A DNA stretch of 64,000 nucleotides from Nemania diffusa. Lineage: Eukaryota > Ascomycota > Sordariomycetes > Xylariales > Xylariaceae. A program made the translations under genes and the position numbers. Below are positions 1 through 14,361 of the stretch, piece by piece. The notes beneath the pieces were generated by a model, which did no database searches, was not told where the DNA came from, and saw only the letters and a list, made by a program, of their open reading frames with translations. Each line of letters starts with the position of its first letter. The stretch's first letter is position 1. The stretch spans positions 476,001 through 540,000 of the forward strand of contig JBBPUQ010000008.1 in NCBI GenBank assembly GCA_038501195.1. The letters run 5' to 3'.

Positions 1-3000
1 ATAAAAAATAATTAATAAAAATATAAAAAATAAAACTATTTTATAAAAATATTATAAAACTATTTATAGCTATTAATAAATTTTAAATATTAAAATTTTT
101 ATTTATAAATAAAATATTAATAAATTAAAAATATAAATATTAAAAAAAATAGTAATAAAAAATATAAAAATAAATATAAAATAAATATTAGTTTAATTTT
201 ATTTAATTTTAATTACAAATATAATAATTATTATTTTTTATTTTTTTATTATATTTATAGTTAATAATTTTTTTAAATATAAAATATAACTTTTTTTATT
301 TTTAAAAAAATTTAACTTATTTAATAAAATATTATTATATTTAAAGCTATTTTTATACTTTTAATAAAATTAAATAATATAATAGTTTTAAAAATAAATA
401 TATAATATATATTTTTTAATATAAATAATATAAAATATAAAAATTAAAATTAAAAATTTTTAATTAAAACTAATATTATAACTTAATTTAATTAAAAATA
501 TTAACTTATTTATTTTTTTTTTTTATATAAATAATTTAAATATTTTTTAATTAATAAAAAAAAAATATTAAAGTTTAAAATAAAAATATATTTTAAATAT
601 AAAAACTTTAGTTATATTTTAATTATATATTTTAAAAATATTACAAAATTAAAAATATAAAAATTTATATATTTAAAAACTTTAGTATATTTTATAACAA
701 AAGTTTTTTATAATATTTTTTAAAATAAAATAATATTTTATTTAATTTAGCTATATTATAATTTATTAATAAATAAAAATTAATTTATTAATAACTTTTT
801 AAATATAAATAAATATTTTTTAGCTATAAAAAGTTATAATTATAAAAATATAATAAATAAAGCTTTTTTTTTAATAATTGTAAAAAATAAATATAATAAT
901 ATTAAATAAAATAATATATTAATTTTGCTTTTTTAAAGCTTTATTATTTAGTTTAACTGAACTTTTTTAAAAAATAAATATAACTTTAATAATAACTTTA
1001 AAAATAAAATGTTTTATTTTTAATTACTGTTAATATAAACAATATATTTTTATAAAAAATAAAAAAATAAAAATATTATAATTTTTATTTATATTTTATT
1101 AAATATTAAAAATAAAGCTTTATTAAAAAAAAAAAAACATTAAATAATTATATATAAGTTAATTTTTTAAATTATTAAAAAAAATTTATAATAAAACTAA
1201 AAAAAGCTTTTTTAATAAAAAAATATAAACAAAATTATAATTTATTATTAATATAAACTTTATAAATTTATAACAAGTTTATTTTAATTTTATAAAATTT
1301 TTAAAATATTTGTTTATTTATATAAATATTAAAATTTAAATTAAAATATATTAATATATAGTTATAAAAACTAAAAAATTATAAATTTTTTATATAAACT
1401 AGTTTAATTAATTTTAATTAATATTAATTATTAATATAAAATTAATTACTTTTATATAGTTTATTTAGTTTTATTAATTAATTTTTATTATTAAATATAA
1501 AAAAAAAGAAAAAAGTTTAAAAATAAATCAAAAAATAACTTTTAAATTAAATAAAATTTAAACAAATTAAAAATTAAATATTAATTTAATAAAAAATTAA
1601 TTAATTATAAATATAAGTTTTATTTAATAATTTTTATTAAACATTAAAATTTTAAAACTATTTATTATTATATTTATTAATACTTTTATAAAAATTATTA
1701 AATTTATTATTTTAAATATTAATATTATAAAAATATAAAAATATATTTAATATATTATAAAACTAATTAATTTTAACAAAATAAAAAATAAAACTAGTTT
1801 TTTATTAAATTTGTTTTAGTTTTAAAATATAATAGCAATATTTAATATTTAATACAATATTTTAACTATTAAAAATAAAAAAACAAATAATAATATTATA
1901 ACTATTTAAAAACTAATATTTAATATGTTTTTTTATTATTGTATAATTTTTATTACAAATAAACTTTTATTATAAATTAAGCTATTATTAAATAAAAATG
2001 TTTTATTAAATCAAAATAATTTAAATTTAAATATATTTAATAAAACTTTAAATTTAAATAATAACTTAAATAATTTAACAAAATAAAAAATTAGTTTTAA
2101 CTATATAGTTAAATTATTAAATTATTTAAATTTAATAAATTAATATTTTTAAATTTATTTATTAATATTATAAATTTAATAAAACTAAAAGTTTTAAATT
2201 TATTTATTTATTTTTATTTTAAATGATTTAATTATTATATATTTTAGTTTATTACTATTACTTTTATTAAAATAGCTTTTTAATTATTATATAATTATAT
2301 ATTAACTATTACTTTTAAATTTATAAAATTTATAAATTATTTTATATTTAAAAAAAAAAAACATAATTTTATTTAGTTATAAATAGTAAAAATTAAAAAT
2401 ATTATTTTTTTTTTATAAATTAAAAAATTGAAAAATTTTATATATTATTTTAAAATAAAATGTTTTTATTAAAAGTAAAAATTTAGTTTAAAAAATTTAA
2501 TTTATATTTAAAACTTTTAGTTTTAATTTATTTAATTAAAAATATAATATATATATTTTATATATATTATTATTTAAATATATTTATTGTTTTAAATATA
2601 ATATTTATAAATTTTTTTATATATTAAATTAAATTGCAAAAAAATATTTTATTATAAAACAAATTATAATATAAAATATAAACAAAATTTTAATAATTTT
2701 AATTAAATATATTTATTTAATAAAGCATTAATAATAAAATATATAAATTTATTATAATAATAAATAATAAACTATTAAATTAAAATAATTAATTTATATT
2801 AATAATAAAAAAAAAATATATTAATAATTTAAATTTATAAATTAAATTTAAATTTATATTTAATTGTTAAAATATAAAAAAAGATTTATTTAATACAAAT
2901 ATTATATTAATTATTAATATTTATAACTATTTATTAAATTTTAAAATTAACTATTATTTTATTTTTAATTTTAAATATATTTATTAGTTAATATTAATAT

Positions 3001-6000
3001 ATTTAAATAATAAATATATATTTATTTTTTTAATATTTAAATTTTTATAACTATAATTTATTTAGTTATTATAAAATTTATAAATAATAAAGTTTTTAAT
3101 AATTAAACTAATAAATATTATAATAAAACTTATTTTAAAATTTTAATTTAAACTTTTATTAATAATTATTTTAAAAATAAATAATTTAGCTATATTTATT
3201 ATATATATAAATAATATTTTTTTAATTTATAAAACTTTTAAAAAATAATAACTTTTTATTAAAAACTATTTTTTATTTTGTATAAAATAGTTTATATTAA
3301 AACTATTTTTTAAAAAAATATTTCTAAAATATAAAAAGATTAAAACTTTAAAAATAATATATATTATTTTAAAAATATTAAAAGTTTTATTTATTAAATA
3401 AAAATATTTTTAAAACTAATTTGTTTTTGAAAATTTTATAAATATTAAGTTTTTTTTAAAAGTTTTAAAATTTATTTAAAAATAAATTTTGAACTATTTA
3501 AAAATTATTAAACTTTTAAATCGATTAATTAAATAAATTAACTAAAAATAAAAAAGCGCTAAAGTTTTATTTTTTAAACTATTATAAAATAAAGTTTTAG
3601 CTATTATAAAAATATATAGTTATATTTTTAAAATATTTATAATAATATATTTAAATATATTAAAGTTTATTATTAGTTTTTTTATTATATAAAAATAAAA
3701 AAAAATTTATAAACTTTTAATATATAACAGCTTTTTTTTTATTAAAAGTTAATGAAATTATAAAATTTATAAAAAAGAATTATTTAAAATTATTAAATTT
3801 ATTAAATATTATTTACAATATTTTTTATTAATATTAAAAACTTTTTTAATTGTTTATATAAATTATAAATTATTAATTTTTTTTATTAATTTTTATAATT
3901 ATAAAAAAATTTATATTAAATAAATAATTAAATTAAAATTTTTTAATATATAAATTTTATATATTAAAAAAAAATAAAATAAAACTATAAATATTTTATT
4001 TTATATTATATTTTTAAATATAAAATATTAAAATATTAATTTAATATTTTAATATAGTTTTATAAATAAAAATAAAAAGTAAATTTAAAAAAATAAAATA
4101 AAAAAATATTAAAAATTTTTATAATATATTATTTAATAAAAAATTAAAAATTTAATTAATTAAATTAAAAAATAAATAGTTTTAAAAACTATAAAATTAA
4201 AGTTTTGTTTTTTATAAATTTAGTTTAATAGTTTTAAAAAATATATAAATTTATTAAATATATTTAAAAAAAGTTAAAAAAATTAAAATAATATTATTTA
4301 ATTTTTATAAATTTTTTTTATTTTTAACTTTAATAAAAACAACTTTAAATATTTTAATAATTTATAATATAAAAATATATATTAATTTTTTAAATATATT
4401 ATTTTAAATAAATTAAATTAATTAAAATTTAAAACTTTTATTAATAAATTTAAATAATTTAAATTAATTAAATTATATTTTAAATATAACTAAAAAAAAG
4501 TTTAAAAATTATATTTATATATAAATAAAATAACTATTGTTTTAAAAAAAAACTTATAATAATAATAAATATTTTTTATTAGTTTTTATTTTTTAAAAAT
4601 TAAATTAATTTATATATTAACTAATTATAAAAATAAATATTTAAAATTATTATTTAAATTATTTATTATATATTAAGTTTAATTTATTAAAATTAAAAAT
4701 ATTATTTTTATTTATTATAATATTTAAATTTTATTAAATTATAATTATAAATTTTTATAAACTTTTTTTTATTAATTAAAAAAAACAATATTTTTTAATT
4801 ATAGTTAACTATTTTAATAAATAAATTTATTGCTATATAATTAAAAATTATAATATTAAAACTGCTATAAATATTTTTAAATTTTAACAATTTATAATAA
4901 AAACTATATTATTTAAACTATATATTGATTTAAAAAATATATATTTTTTTTAAAACTTTTAATGTTATAATAAAACAAATAAAGTTAAAATTAATAAATA
5001 ATTTATTAAAATTATATAAATTATATAAATTAATAAAAGAATTTTTAAAAATTATATAAAATATTTTTTTAAAATTAATAATATATAATATTATATTAAT
5101 AAAAAAAATTAAACTAATTATTTATTAAAAATAGTTTATTATATTAACTTTTATAATATATAAAATATAAATTATTTAGTTTTTAAAATTATATATAACT
5201 ATTTATTTTAAAAAATTTTTAAAATTTAATATTTAAACTTTTAGTTTAATTTTTTAAAAACAAGTTTAAAAGAAAATATTTATTAATTTTTAATTAATAA
5301 AAAAATATAGCTTTTTATATTAAACTATTTATTTAAAATATAATTTTATTAAAAATAAATTGTTAATATTATAGCTTTAAAAAAAAACTATAAAAAATAT
5401 ATTTATAAAATATATATACTATATATAATAATTAAAAATTTTGTTATATTAAAATAAAAAAAAAAACTAAAATTATTTAAATTAATTTTAAAATATTAAA
5501 ACTTTTTTAAAGTTAACTAATAAATTAATAAATTTATTTTTAAGTTTTAAAATATTAATAAAATATTAATTTTTAAATATATATATTATAAAAATAACTT
5601 TAAGCTTTTTATATTTTAAAAAAAAAAAACTAAAACAATTTAATAATATAAAAATATTATTTAAATTGCTGCTATAAAAACTTAAATATTAAAAACAACT
5701 AAATTGCAATATATATATATATTTACTATATTAAATGTTATAAAAACAAATAATTGCTTTAAATATTAACTTTGATTTAAAAATATAATAAAGTAAAGTT
5801 GCTAATAAATAAATATATATATATAACATTATTAATTAATAGTTTTAACTAGCTATATAATTATAAACAAAAAAAAATAAAACAAGCAAAAAAAGCAAAA
5901 AAAAAAAAACTTTATATTTTTATAATAGTTATTAAATTTTAACAATTAAGTTTTTTTAATTTTAATTTAATTTTATTAGTTAATTTTAATTTTTTTTTTT

Positions 6001-9000
6001 ATTTTATATATTATTTAATTTAATTTTACTATATTTTTATATTTTTTATTTTTTATATTGTTGTTTTATTTTTTATTTTATATATTATTTAGTTTTTTTA
6101 TATTTTTTATATTATTTTAAATTTTATTTTATAATTAAATATTTTTAAATTTATAATAGTTTATATAAATATATTAAATAAAATAAAAAAAAAATAAAAA
6201 ATTAATATTTTATATAAATAAAAAATAGTAATTAAGTTTTAAATATTAATATTTAGATTTTTTAGTATTTTTTTTATATTATTATTAAAATCTTTAGCTA
6301 GTTTTAAAATATTTTTAAAAAGTTTAAAACTTTATATTTAAAAAAAAAAATATAAATTTATTTTAATTAATTATTAATAAAATTAATTAATTAGTTTTTA
6401 GTTATAAAAAATATTTTTTAAATTAAAAAAAATATATATATAGCTTAAAAAGTTATATAATTTTTAGTTATATATTTATACTTTTATAAACAAATATAAA
6501 ATTAAAAATATTTTAATATAGTTAAAATTTTATTATTTTTAAATTTAAAATATAATTAATTATTTTAAACAAAATATAGTTTAATTTTTTTTATATTAAA
6601 ATATAACTATATATTTAAATATAATTTTTAATTTTAGTTATTTTTTATAAAATTTAATAAATATTTTTTTTTTAATTAATTTTATATAGTAATTTTAATA
6701 AAAGTTTTATTATATTTTTATAAACTTTTGTTTTTTTTTAATAATTTTTTTTTAAATAAAGCTTAATTTTTAAATAAAAATTTTATATTTTATATTATTT
6801 TAATATTATTTAGTTTTTTAATTATTTATTTATTATTAATAAAATTTATAAATTAATTATATATTTAAAAATTTAAAACTTTATTTTATTTAAATTTTTT
6901 AAATATAATAACTTTTAAAAAAATAAATAAACTTATTTATTAAAAATTAACAATTATAAAAAATAAAATATTATTTAATTTAAATAATAAATATTAAATT
7001 ATAATAAAAATTATATTAAAGTTTAATTTTATAACTTTTAATATTTTTAAATATATTTAAAATTAACAAAATATTAAAATAATAAATTTTAATATATATA
7101 TTTTATTTAAAATAAATATAACTATAATAAAACTTATATATTTTTAAAAAGTTTTAAATATTAAATTAAAAAAATTTATTAATTATTTAATTAATAAAAA
7201 AAGCAAAATGTTTTTTTTATTAATATAAAATAATATTAAAAAATATATTATAATTTTATTTATTAATATTTTTTAATTTTAAACTATTTAAAAAATAAAA
7301 TAAACTTTAAATTTTAATTTTAATAAAAATATTTTATATTAAAATTTTATATAAAATAAATAAATTTATAAAAAAATAATAATTATAACAGTTTTTTTAT
7401 AATTTTTAATAATTTTAATTAATATTTATTTAATTTTTATAATTAATATATTTAAAATATATATATAATATAGTTTAAAAAAAAACTTTATTTATTTAAA
7501 ACTTTTAATTTTTTTAAAAATAAAATATAAAATTAATAATATATTTTTTATTTTATTATAAAAAATTTATTAATTTATAAAATATAATATTATTATTTTT
7601 AATTAATTTTAAATATTTATATAGTAATAATATAATATATAGTAAAATTTTTATAAATATAATAATTTAAAATTTAATAATTAAAATATAAAAAAAATTA
7701 TTTATTTAAAAAATTTTATAATAATAAAAATAGCTATTATTAAATAAACTAATATTATTAAATTTATATTTTTTTTTTATTTAATTAAAATTTTTAAAAT
7801 ATTTTTTAAATATAAAAAAAAATATAAATTATATAATAATTTTATTTTTGCAAAAAAATAAAAAATTTTATAAAAATAAAAAAAACTTAAATATTATAAC
7901 AAAGTAGTTTTATTATTTAAAAATTTATTTAAAACTATTAATTTTAAATTTTATTATAACAAAGTTAATAAAATATATATTTTTATTTTTATTAAAAAAA
8001 TTTATAATAAATAAATTAAAACAACAATTAAAATATTTAACTTTATATATTATATTTATTTTAAATATAAAAATTTTAGTTTAAAAATTTATTAAATTAT
8101 TATTAAAAAAAGCAAAATTAATATTAATTTTTTTTTTTTATATATTATAAAATATTTTTTAAAAATATATTAATAAATAATTTTATTAATTAAAATATAA
8201 AATAAAAATATTTTTATATATTAATATAAAAATAAACTTAAAAAAAAAAATTTAATTTTTGTTATAAATTATTTAAATTTTTAATTTATTTATTAATTAA
8301 TTTTTAATAGTTTTATAATAATTAAATAAATAATTAAAAAATTAAAATTAAATTATATTAATATAAATAAAAATTTTATTAATATTAAGTTTATATTTTT
8401 AAACTAATTTATTTTTTTAAAATTTAAAACTTTTAAAATTTTTAAAACTTTTAAAATTTTTAAATTTATAATTTTTAAATTTTTAAATATATTATTTTTA
8501 AATTTTTAAACTTTTATATTTTTAAATAAGTTTTTTTTTTTAAAGTTTAAAATTTTAAAGTTTTAAACTAAAATTTTTTAAAATAAAATTATTTAATTTT
8601 ATTTATTTATTATATTTAATATTAAAATTTTTTAAATAAAAACTTTTTAACTATTTAAATTTATAAAAATTTAATTTATAATTATTTAATTTAAATTTAT
8701 AAAATTTAATTTTATAATTATTTAATTTATAATTTTATAATTTATAATTTTATAATTTATAAAATTATTATTTTTAAATATTTTTATTTTTATTAATAAA
8801 TTATTTATAAATTTTTTTAATATTTAAATTTTAAAATAATAGTTAATAAATTTTTTTAGTTTAAAATTATTTTTTAATTTAAAAATTTTAAATATAAAAA
8901 ATAATAAATTATTAATTAACTTTTTTAAATTATTATTAAATATATATATATTTTAATTTTTAAATTTTTTTTTAAATTATATATTTAATTATAAACTTTA

Positions 9001-9900
9001 ATAATTTAATTTAACTATTATATTAATTAATATTTAATTTAAATTAATTAACTTATAAAAAAAATTAATAAAAGTTTAAATAAATATATAAAAATTAATT
9101 AATAAAACTAAATAATTTATTAAAAATAATATAAAATTAAATATTTTAATTTAAAAATTATAAAAATAATTAAATTTTAAAAAAATTAAATTAATTAATA
9201 AAACTAAATAATTTATTAAAAAAAATATAAAATTAAATATTTTAATTTAAAAACTATAAAAACAATTAAATTTTATAAAAATTATATTTTAAATTTAACT
9301 TTTTTTTTTATATTTTAAAAATATTAAAAATTTAATTATAATAATTTGTTAAAATATATTTATTAAATCTTTTAAAATTTATTAATATATTTTTAAAAAA
9401 TAATAAATATAATTAAATAATTAAAATTTTAATTTATTAAAAAAAAACTTAAAAATAATATATTATAATTTTTTATAAAAGTTTAAAATATTAAAAAATA
9501 AAACTAATAAAATTTAAATTAAAATAATTAACTATAAAATCTTTTAATATATAAATTTATATTTTTAATAAATAATTATTTTAAATTATTTAATATAAAT
9601 AAAAAATTATTATATATAAAGCTATAAAATTTATAATAAAATTTTAATATAAAACTATAAAGTTTATTTTATATAAAAAACTTTAAAAAAAATAAAACAA
9701 AAAATTATAATTAAAAAAATATATTATATATAAAAAAATATTTTAAAAAATTACTATTGTTTAAAAATATAAAAAGTATAAAAATAAATATTTTATATAA
9801 TTAATTAACAAAGTCGTTTTTTTTTATTTCTAAATAAATAAATAAAATAAAAATATATAATATATAAAAATATAAAATAATTTAAATTTAGCTAATTTGC
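1..9900. repeat. AT-rich RIP-type heterochromatin block
   Basis: This stretch is almost entirely A and T, with only scattered G or C, mostly inside AGCT, AAAGTT or CAA contexts. No open reading frame of useful length survives on either strand, and I see no RNA gene. The composition is what repeat-induced point mutation leaves of transposable elements in Pezizomycotina. Individual elements cannot be delimited by eye, apart from a tandem duplication near 9.1-9.3 kb. Low-complexity runs built from TTTAAATTT and TTATAATTT occur at about 8400-8770. The change to ordinary sequence is abrupt, at about 9880-9960. Confidence 0.85.
9094..9275. repeat. Tandem duplication, period 96 bp
   Basis: The segment 9094-9179 recurs at 9190-9275 with only a few substitutions. 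Both copies begin ATTAATTAATAAAACTAAAT and end AATTAAATTTTA. This is the clearest internal structure inside the left A+T block. The high identity suggests the duplication is younger than most of the surrounding decay. Confidence 0.75.
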
Positions 9901-10330
9901 TAAAACTTTTTTTAATAATCTATAACATTATATTACTTCTTAATATAAATTCTATTTCTAAGACTTTTCTATACCTTATATCGCCTAATATTAAATAAAT
10001 ACCAATTTAGGCATAGAATAATATGTAGCTACTGCCTATTTATCTCACCCCACCTTCCCCAGAACAGCCCAGAAGCCACCAACTTGCCAAAGTTGAACCC
10101 TATACATTAGGTACCTAGATAAGCCGCTGACTGCTATTAATAAGTTAGCGGTACCCTCTTCACTTACACATACTTAGGTAGATAGGTGCCATATCAATAC
10201 GTGGATGCCTATAATTTAGGTAACTACAAACATATCGACCTACCAAGACAGATGTTTACGAGATTCACCATCTCCCTTGAACTATACTCTACATAGATAG
10301 AGCATACACACTCTGGGGCATCCTCACACG
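9900..10330. other. Transition zone and upstream region of the GTPase gene
   Basis: GC content rises abruptly here. The sequence contains TAGGTA/ACCTA-type short repeats like those in the intergenic DNA of the left island, and no ORF. The last 150 bases probably include the 5' leader of the gene starting at 10331. I see no convincing TATA box. Confidence 0.5.
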
Positions 10331-11691
10331 ATGGCTGTCGTCGATGAACCGTTTGTTTCTGACGAGGAATTCGACCTCGTCGACGGTGCCGAACCCGTTA
10401 GCGCCCTCTCTTCTCCTACAGACCAACCTAGCCTATCTCAACATGTCCCAGGCCACTACGGACGCGCATTCGATGGTGGTCTACTTTCCGGATCTAATCA
10501 GCAGCAACAACAGCAACGCCAGCAGCAGCAATCATACACCCGGGGCTCACTGAACGACTCCTATATGACAGCGTCCACCTGGTCAGAGAATGAGGGCAGC
10601 GAGGAGCACAGCAGCGAAGAAAAAGCGTCCATGCTGAAGTATACCAAATCTGTAGTTCAGAGATTTTGGACAGGTCAGGACTTGCTCATTGCTGTCATGG
10701 GGTAAGTTTCCGCCATATGCAGCTGTTTCCCCCCTATCTTGTCCTCTCTGGTAATGCTTACTCGTCACTTTCCTTAGCATGACAGGATCTGGGAAGACGA
10801 CATTTATATCCAAGGTGACGGGACGCACGGATCTCAACATTGGACATAGCCTTACTTCTTGTGCGTTTACTCTACGACACCTTAGATGGGGGTGTGCCAC
10901 TGAAGTATCTACTTACTTACTTTGCAGGTACACGCGATATCGAGGTAATAGAAACCAACATCGACGGGCGGGTAGTCCGCTTCGTGGACACTCCGGGGTT
11001 CTCTGACACGACTTTATCGGATGGTGAAGTGCTGCAACTCATCGCCGATTATCTGGCCGCGGCCTATAAGAATGAAATGAAGCTGTCGGGAATCATCTAC
11101 CTACATCCCATCTCAGACACGCGCGTGACGCACCACGCAACAAAAAACCTGCAGATGTTCCAGAAACTGACGGGAGAGAAAAACCTCAAGAACGTGATGC
11201 TGGCGACGAGCATGTGGGACAAGGTATCGCCAGAGGAGGGCGCGGCGCGCGAGCAGGAGCTACGGAAGAAGTTCTGGAAGATGTTGCTGGCATGGGAGGC
11301 GAAGACGGTGCGGTACGCTGGCACGCCCGAGTCGGCAACCGCCATCGCGCGCACGCTCATGGACAACAAGCCGTTCTTCGTGCAGCTGCAGCGGGAGATG
11401 GGCCGCGACAACAAGGCGCTGCGGGACACGGAGGCGGGCCAGCAGGTGATGATGGAGCTCGCGCGGCTCAAGGCGGACCACAAGCGTGAGCTCGCGGACA
11501 TGGAGGCCATGCTGCGCAACACGGCGGTCGAGAACAAGCTCGTCGTGGAGGCTCTTAAGGAGCACTACCAGGAGAGGCTCAAGGAGCTCGAGAAGACGCT
11601 GGGCGATGAGCGGCGGCTGAATGAGGAGGCTGTGCGGTCTCTTACGACGCGCATTAATGCGCTGGAGAAGAGGATTTGCGCGGTCATGTAA
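10331..11691 (+). CDS. G-domain (AIG1/P-loop) GTPase with C-terminal coiled coil
   Basis: Three exons, 10331-10701, 10778-10860 and 10928-11691, give 405 residues. Both introns have GT-AG ends and both split a codon. The first rejoins the P-loop: splicing creates the GxxxxGKT motif at about 124-131 (G-M-T-G-S-G-K-T). G2 is probably Thr153 just after the second junction, G3 is DTPGF at about 172-176, and a G4-like TSMWDK lies near 244. The N-terminus (1-110) is acidic and low in complexity, with a Gln tract at about 57-70. Residues from about 300 to the end are a charged coiled coil. This matches fungal one-domain P-loop GTPases related to the AIG1/GIMAP-type G domain, which are usually unassigned in function. 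It is the first gene after the A+T block, and its third codon positions are GC-rich. The fold is well supported; the biological role is unknown. Confidence 0.88.
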
Positions 11692-12628
11692 GATTGGGTA
11701 GGCAGGTCTACGTACATACTATAATGATAATGTCTCTTGCTGGTTGGTATCTAAATACGCCAATTATGTCATGATTAGTGGAAGTTTGCTAGTCTACTTA
11801 GCTGTTTCGCGTTCCAATGGCGATCCCTTACAGAGTAGCTTGAGTGAACAACAACGAACGAAGTCTATGTATTTACAACTGTTTACGACTACATGCATTA
11901 TTTAATTGTATATGTTAAATGGGTCGTACGAATTCTGTACTTAGATATGTAGCAATCGGCTGTGTTGCAGTGTAGCTACACAGTAGGTTACGGTCTCGGT
12001 CTTCACGATCTTGAATAAGAAAAAGAAACACAACCTTAATCAGCGTCATACTACGTCGACTTACATGCCTTGAGTGATTCAAACTTAGTTTTCTAGCGTA
12101 TTGTCTGTAGCAGTCTGTAGCATACGACGCGAGCCCTACAGCGGCCAGAAGTCGTCTTACAGAGCACCGGGAAGCAGGTTTTCTGCCGATCCCTGTCGGC
12201 CATCCGTCGGGCCCCACTACCTACCCGCCTAGCTAGCCCAGACTACTGGCTGGGACGCGTTGCGGCATGATGATTGTGGAGCTCGATGAGATCATCGATA
12301 CTCAGCTCGAAGTCCGAAACGTCGCCAGCATACCTACTGCGTATGTGAGAGTACCTACAAGCTGCTCTACTAAACATCCCCCTAGATAAGTCCCTACCTA
12401 CATAGTCTACATATCCGCTTACCTACTTGAATCAACCCAGTAAAAAGAAAATGCTCTGTATAAGCCTAGATTTCTATATTCTTGATATTGTGGAGCGTGT
12501 AGTCCTCTCCTCCTTCCTTCTTTATTTACCTTTTGTATTTATCTGCTCGTTTATTTTCTCGCCAACTTAAAAACCACAAACAGACCCAGATTGTGTGTCC
12601 ATTCTGTTGCCAACGTCTGTTGTCAGAC
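11692..12628. other. Intergenic region
   Basis: No coding signal or RNA gene was seen. CT-rich DNA at about 12505-12530 and the stretch up to 12628 probably form the promoter and 5' leader of the next gene. An open frame runs upstream from 12533 but has no ATG before 12629. Confidence 0.5.
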
Positions 12629-14361
12629 ATGCAGAAGGACGACGACGGGCGACACGTCCGCTTTAACAGCGACCTGTACCGCCCGCAGACGATGCTCGAT
12701 GGTCGAGATAGACAACACGATGACGAGGGCGCCCAGGCCGAGTCTGGGAGGCGGCGTTCCAGCTCCGATCCGTCAGGTCGCAACCGTCGTCCACGACTAG
12801 CCGTCCTCCGTCCTCATGGAAACAACGCTGCCGGCAATCCGGTCTTAGCTCCGCTTGCTGAGGATAGGAGGATCGGTAGCACCGCCTGCTTCAATGCTCC
12901 AGATGGCCGAAATGCCGTGAGACCGGAACTGGCTGATATTCTGGACGTCATTGGTGTGTAGACTTTACAGTTGTCATCTTCCTATTTATGGTTAAATAGC
13001 CTTGTCGTATTTCCTCGGGTTGATACTAGCACTAACACATCGATAATGCAATGCAATTAGATCCCGAAGTGTCAACCCTAAACAACGTCACTAATATCCA
13101 AAACTCACTTTTCATCCCCTCTCTCGGCCGATTCATAAATAGACACCCCACGTACAACCTAACCCGGGCGCCCGGGCGTGATGCTGGAAGGCAAACGCGA
13201 AGCCGGCCGCCTCCGAGAGATGGATTCCAGCAAGGCCCCCAGACCGAGGATCAAGACTACGAGTTCAACTTCAACCACGCCGTCCTACCCGACGGCGTGT
13301 CGTTGGAAGGTTGGACGAAAGAGGAGATGGCCGAGCTCAACGACCACGTCCGCCACATGCTGCACTCACGACGGTCCAAGTTCAAGCGGACCATGCAGGC
13401 CTTTGGCAAGTACATACAGAAACCCCTCGGTTTCTTCGTCACGCTCTACGCGACCCTCATCACCCTCTTCGGCCTCGCCTGGGTCCTGTTCCTCATCGGC
13501 TGGATCTACGTCGGCTCTAAGCAGCTATACATTATCAACGTCATCGACTACGTGCTCGTGGCGTTGTTCGCCGTCGTGGGAGACGGCCTCGCCCCCTTCC
13601 GGATCGTGGACACCTACCACATGCTATTCATATCACACTACCACCGCAAGACGTGGAAGCTGCGCAAGAGGCTGCAGATGGCCAAGCTGCGCGACAAGAA
13701 CGACCTGCCGACGGACCCGGAGCTCGAGGCCGCGCGCGACGAGGTGTCGGTGCTGACCGAGGCCGAGCAGGTCACGCTCGTCCACCACCAGACCAAGTTC
13801 GCGAAGTCGCACACCTTCTACCGCCCGCACGAGACCAAGACGCACTACGCCTTCCCGCAGAGCTTCCTGCTCGCCATCGTGCTGCTGCTCGACCTGCACT
13901 CGGCGCTGCAGATCTCGCTCGGCGCCACCACCTGGGGCATCGACTGGAAGACCCGAAACCCCGCCATCACGGCCACCATCCTGTCCGTGTCCATCACCGT
14001 CAACATCACGGCCGGGATCCTGATCAGCATCGGCGGGCGCCGCACGCGCAAGAAGGAGGTCGTCGAGCGCATGTTCCGCCAGGACCTCACGCGCGAGGCC
14101 CTTAAGGAGATCCGGGAGCGCGGGCGCAAGGAGGGCGACGAGGGCAAGCAGATCAAGGCCGAGCGCGCTATTGCTGATACTCGCCTCAGCGAGACGCTCG
14201 ACGAGGCCGTCAAGAGCCATGTCCCTGCGGCGCGCGAGAGCATGGACGTCGCGAGCGGCCGCCGCGAGAAGGCGGGGCTGTCGCCGGCGTCGGGCAGCCG
14301 GTCGCCCGCGTCGCCCCGGCCGTCGGAGTCGATGGACGTGAGGAGGTGGGCGGTTAGGTAG
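12629..14361 (+). CDS. Multi-pass membrane protein, DUF2985-like
   Basis: Two exons, 12629-12953 and 13061-14361, give 541 residues. The intron starts GTGTGT, contains CTAAC at 13032 and ends TTAG, and the frame is kept by a split Asp codon. ATG 12629 is the first in-frame ATG; the open frame further upstream has only TTG. The first 225 residues are polar and look disordered. Hydrophobic segments follow at about 230-258, 265-285, 373-396 and 408-430, separated by a charged loop rich in Lys, Arg and Glu at about 300-365. The C-terminus is charged and Ser/Pro-rich. The order and signature residues, such as the FGLAWVLFLIGWIYVG segment followed by a GDGLAPFRIVD motif, fit the fungal DUF2985 integral membrane family, whose function is not established. 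The family name comes from pattern memory; the membrane topology is read directly. Confidence 0.78.

Noticed and set aside
1..9900. Inserted mitochondrial DNA as the source of the A+T block
   Set aside because: No trace of mitochondrial genes, rRNA or tRNA, and the composition is more extreme; RIP-decayed repeats explain it better.
11097..11565. Antisense open frames opposite the GTPase gene
   Set aside because: They are shadows of a GC-rich coding exon; the sense strand carries the recognised G motifs.
13178..14220. Other-frame ORFs over the DUF2985-like gene
   Set aside because: Ser/Arg/Thr- or Leu/Val-rich translations produced by third-position GC bias; the transmembrane frame is the real one.
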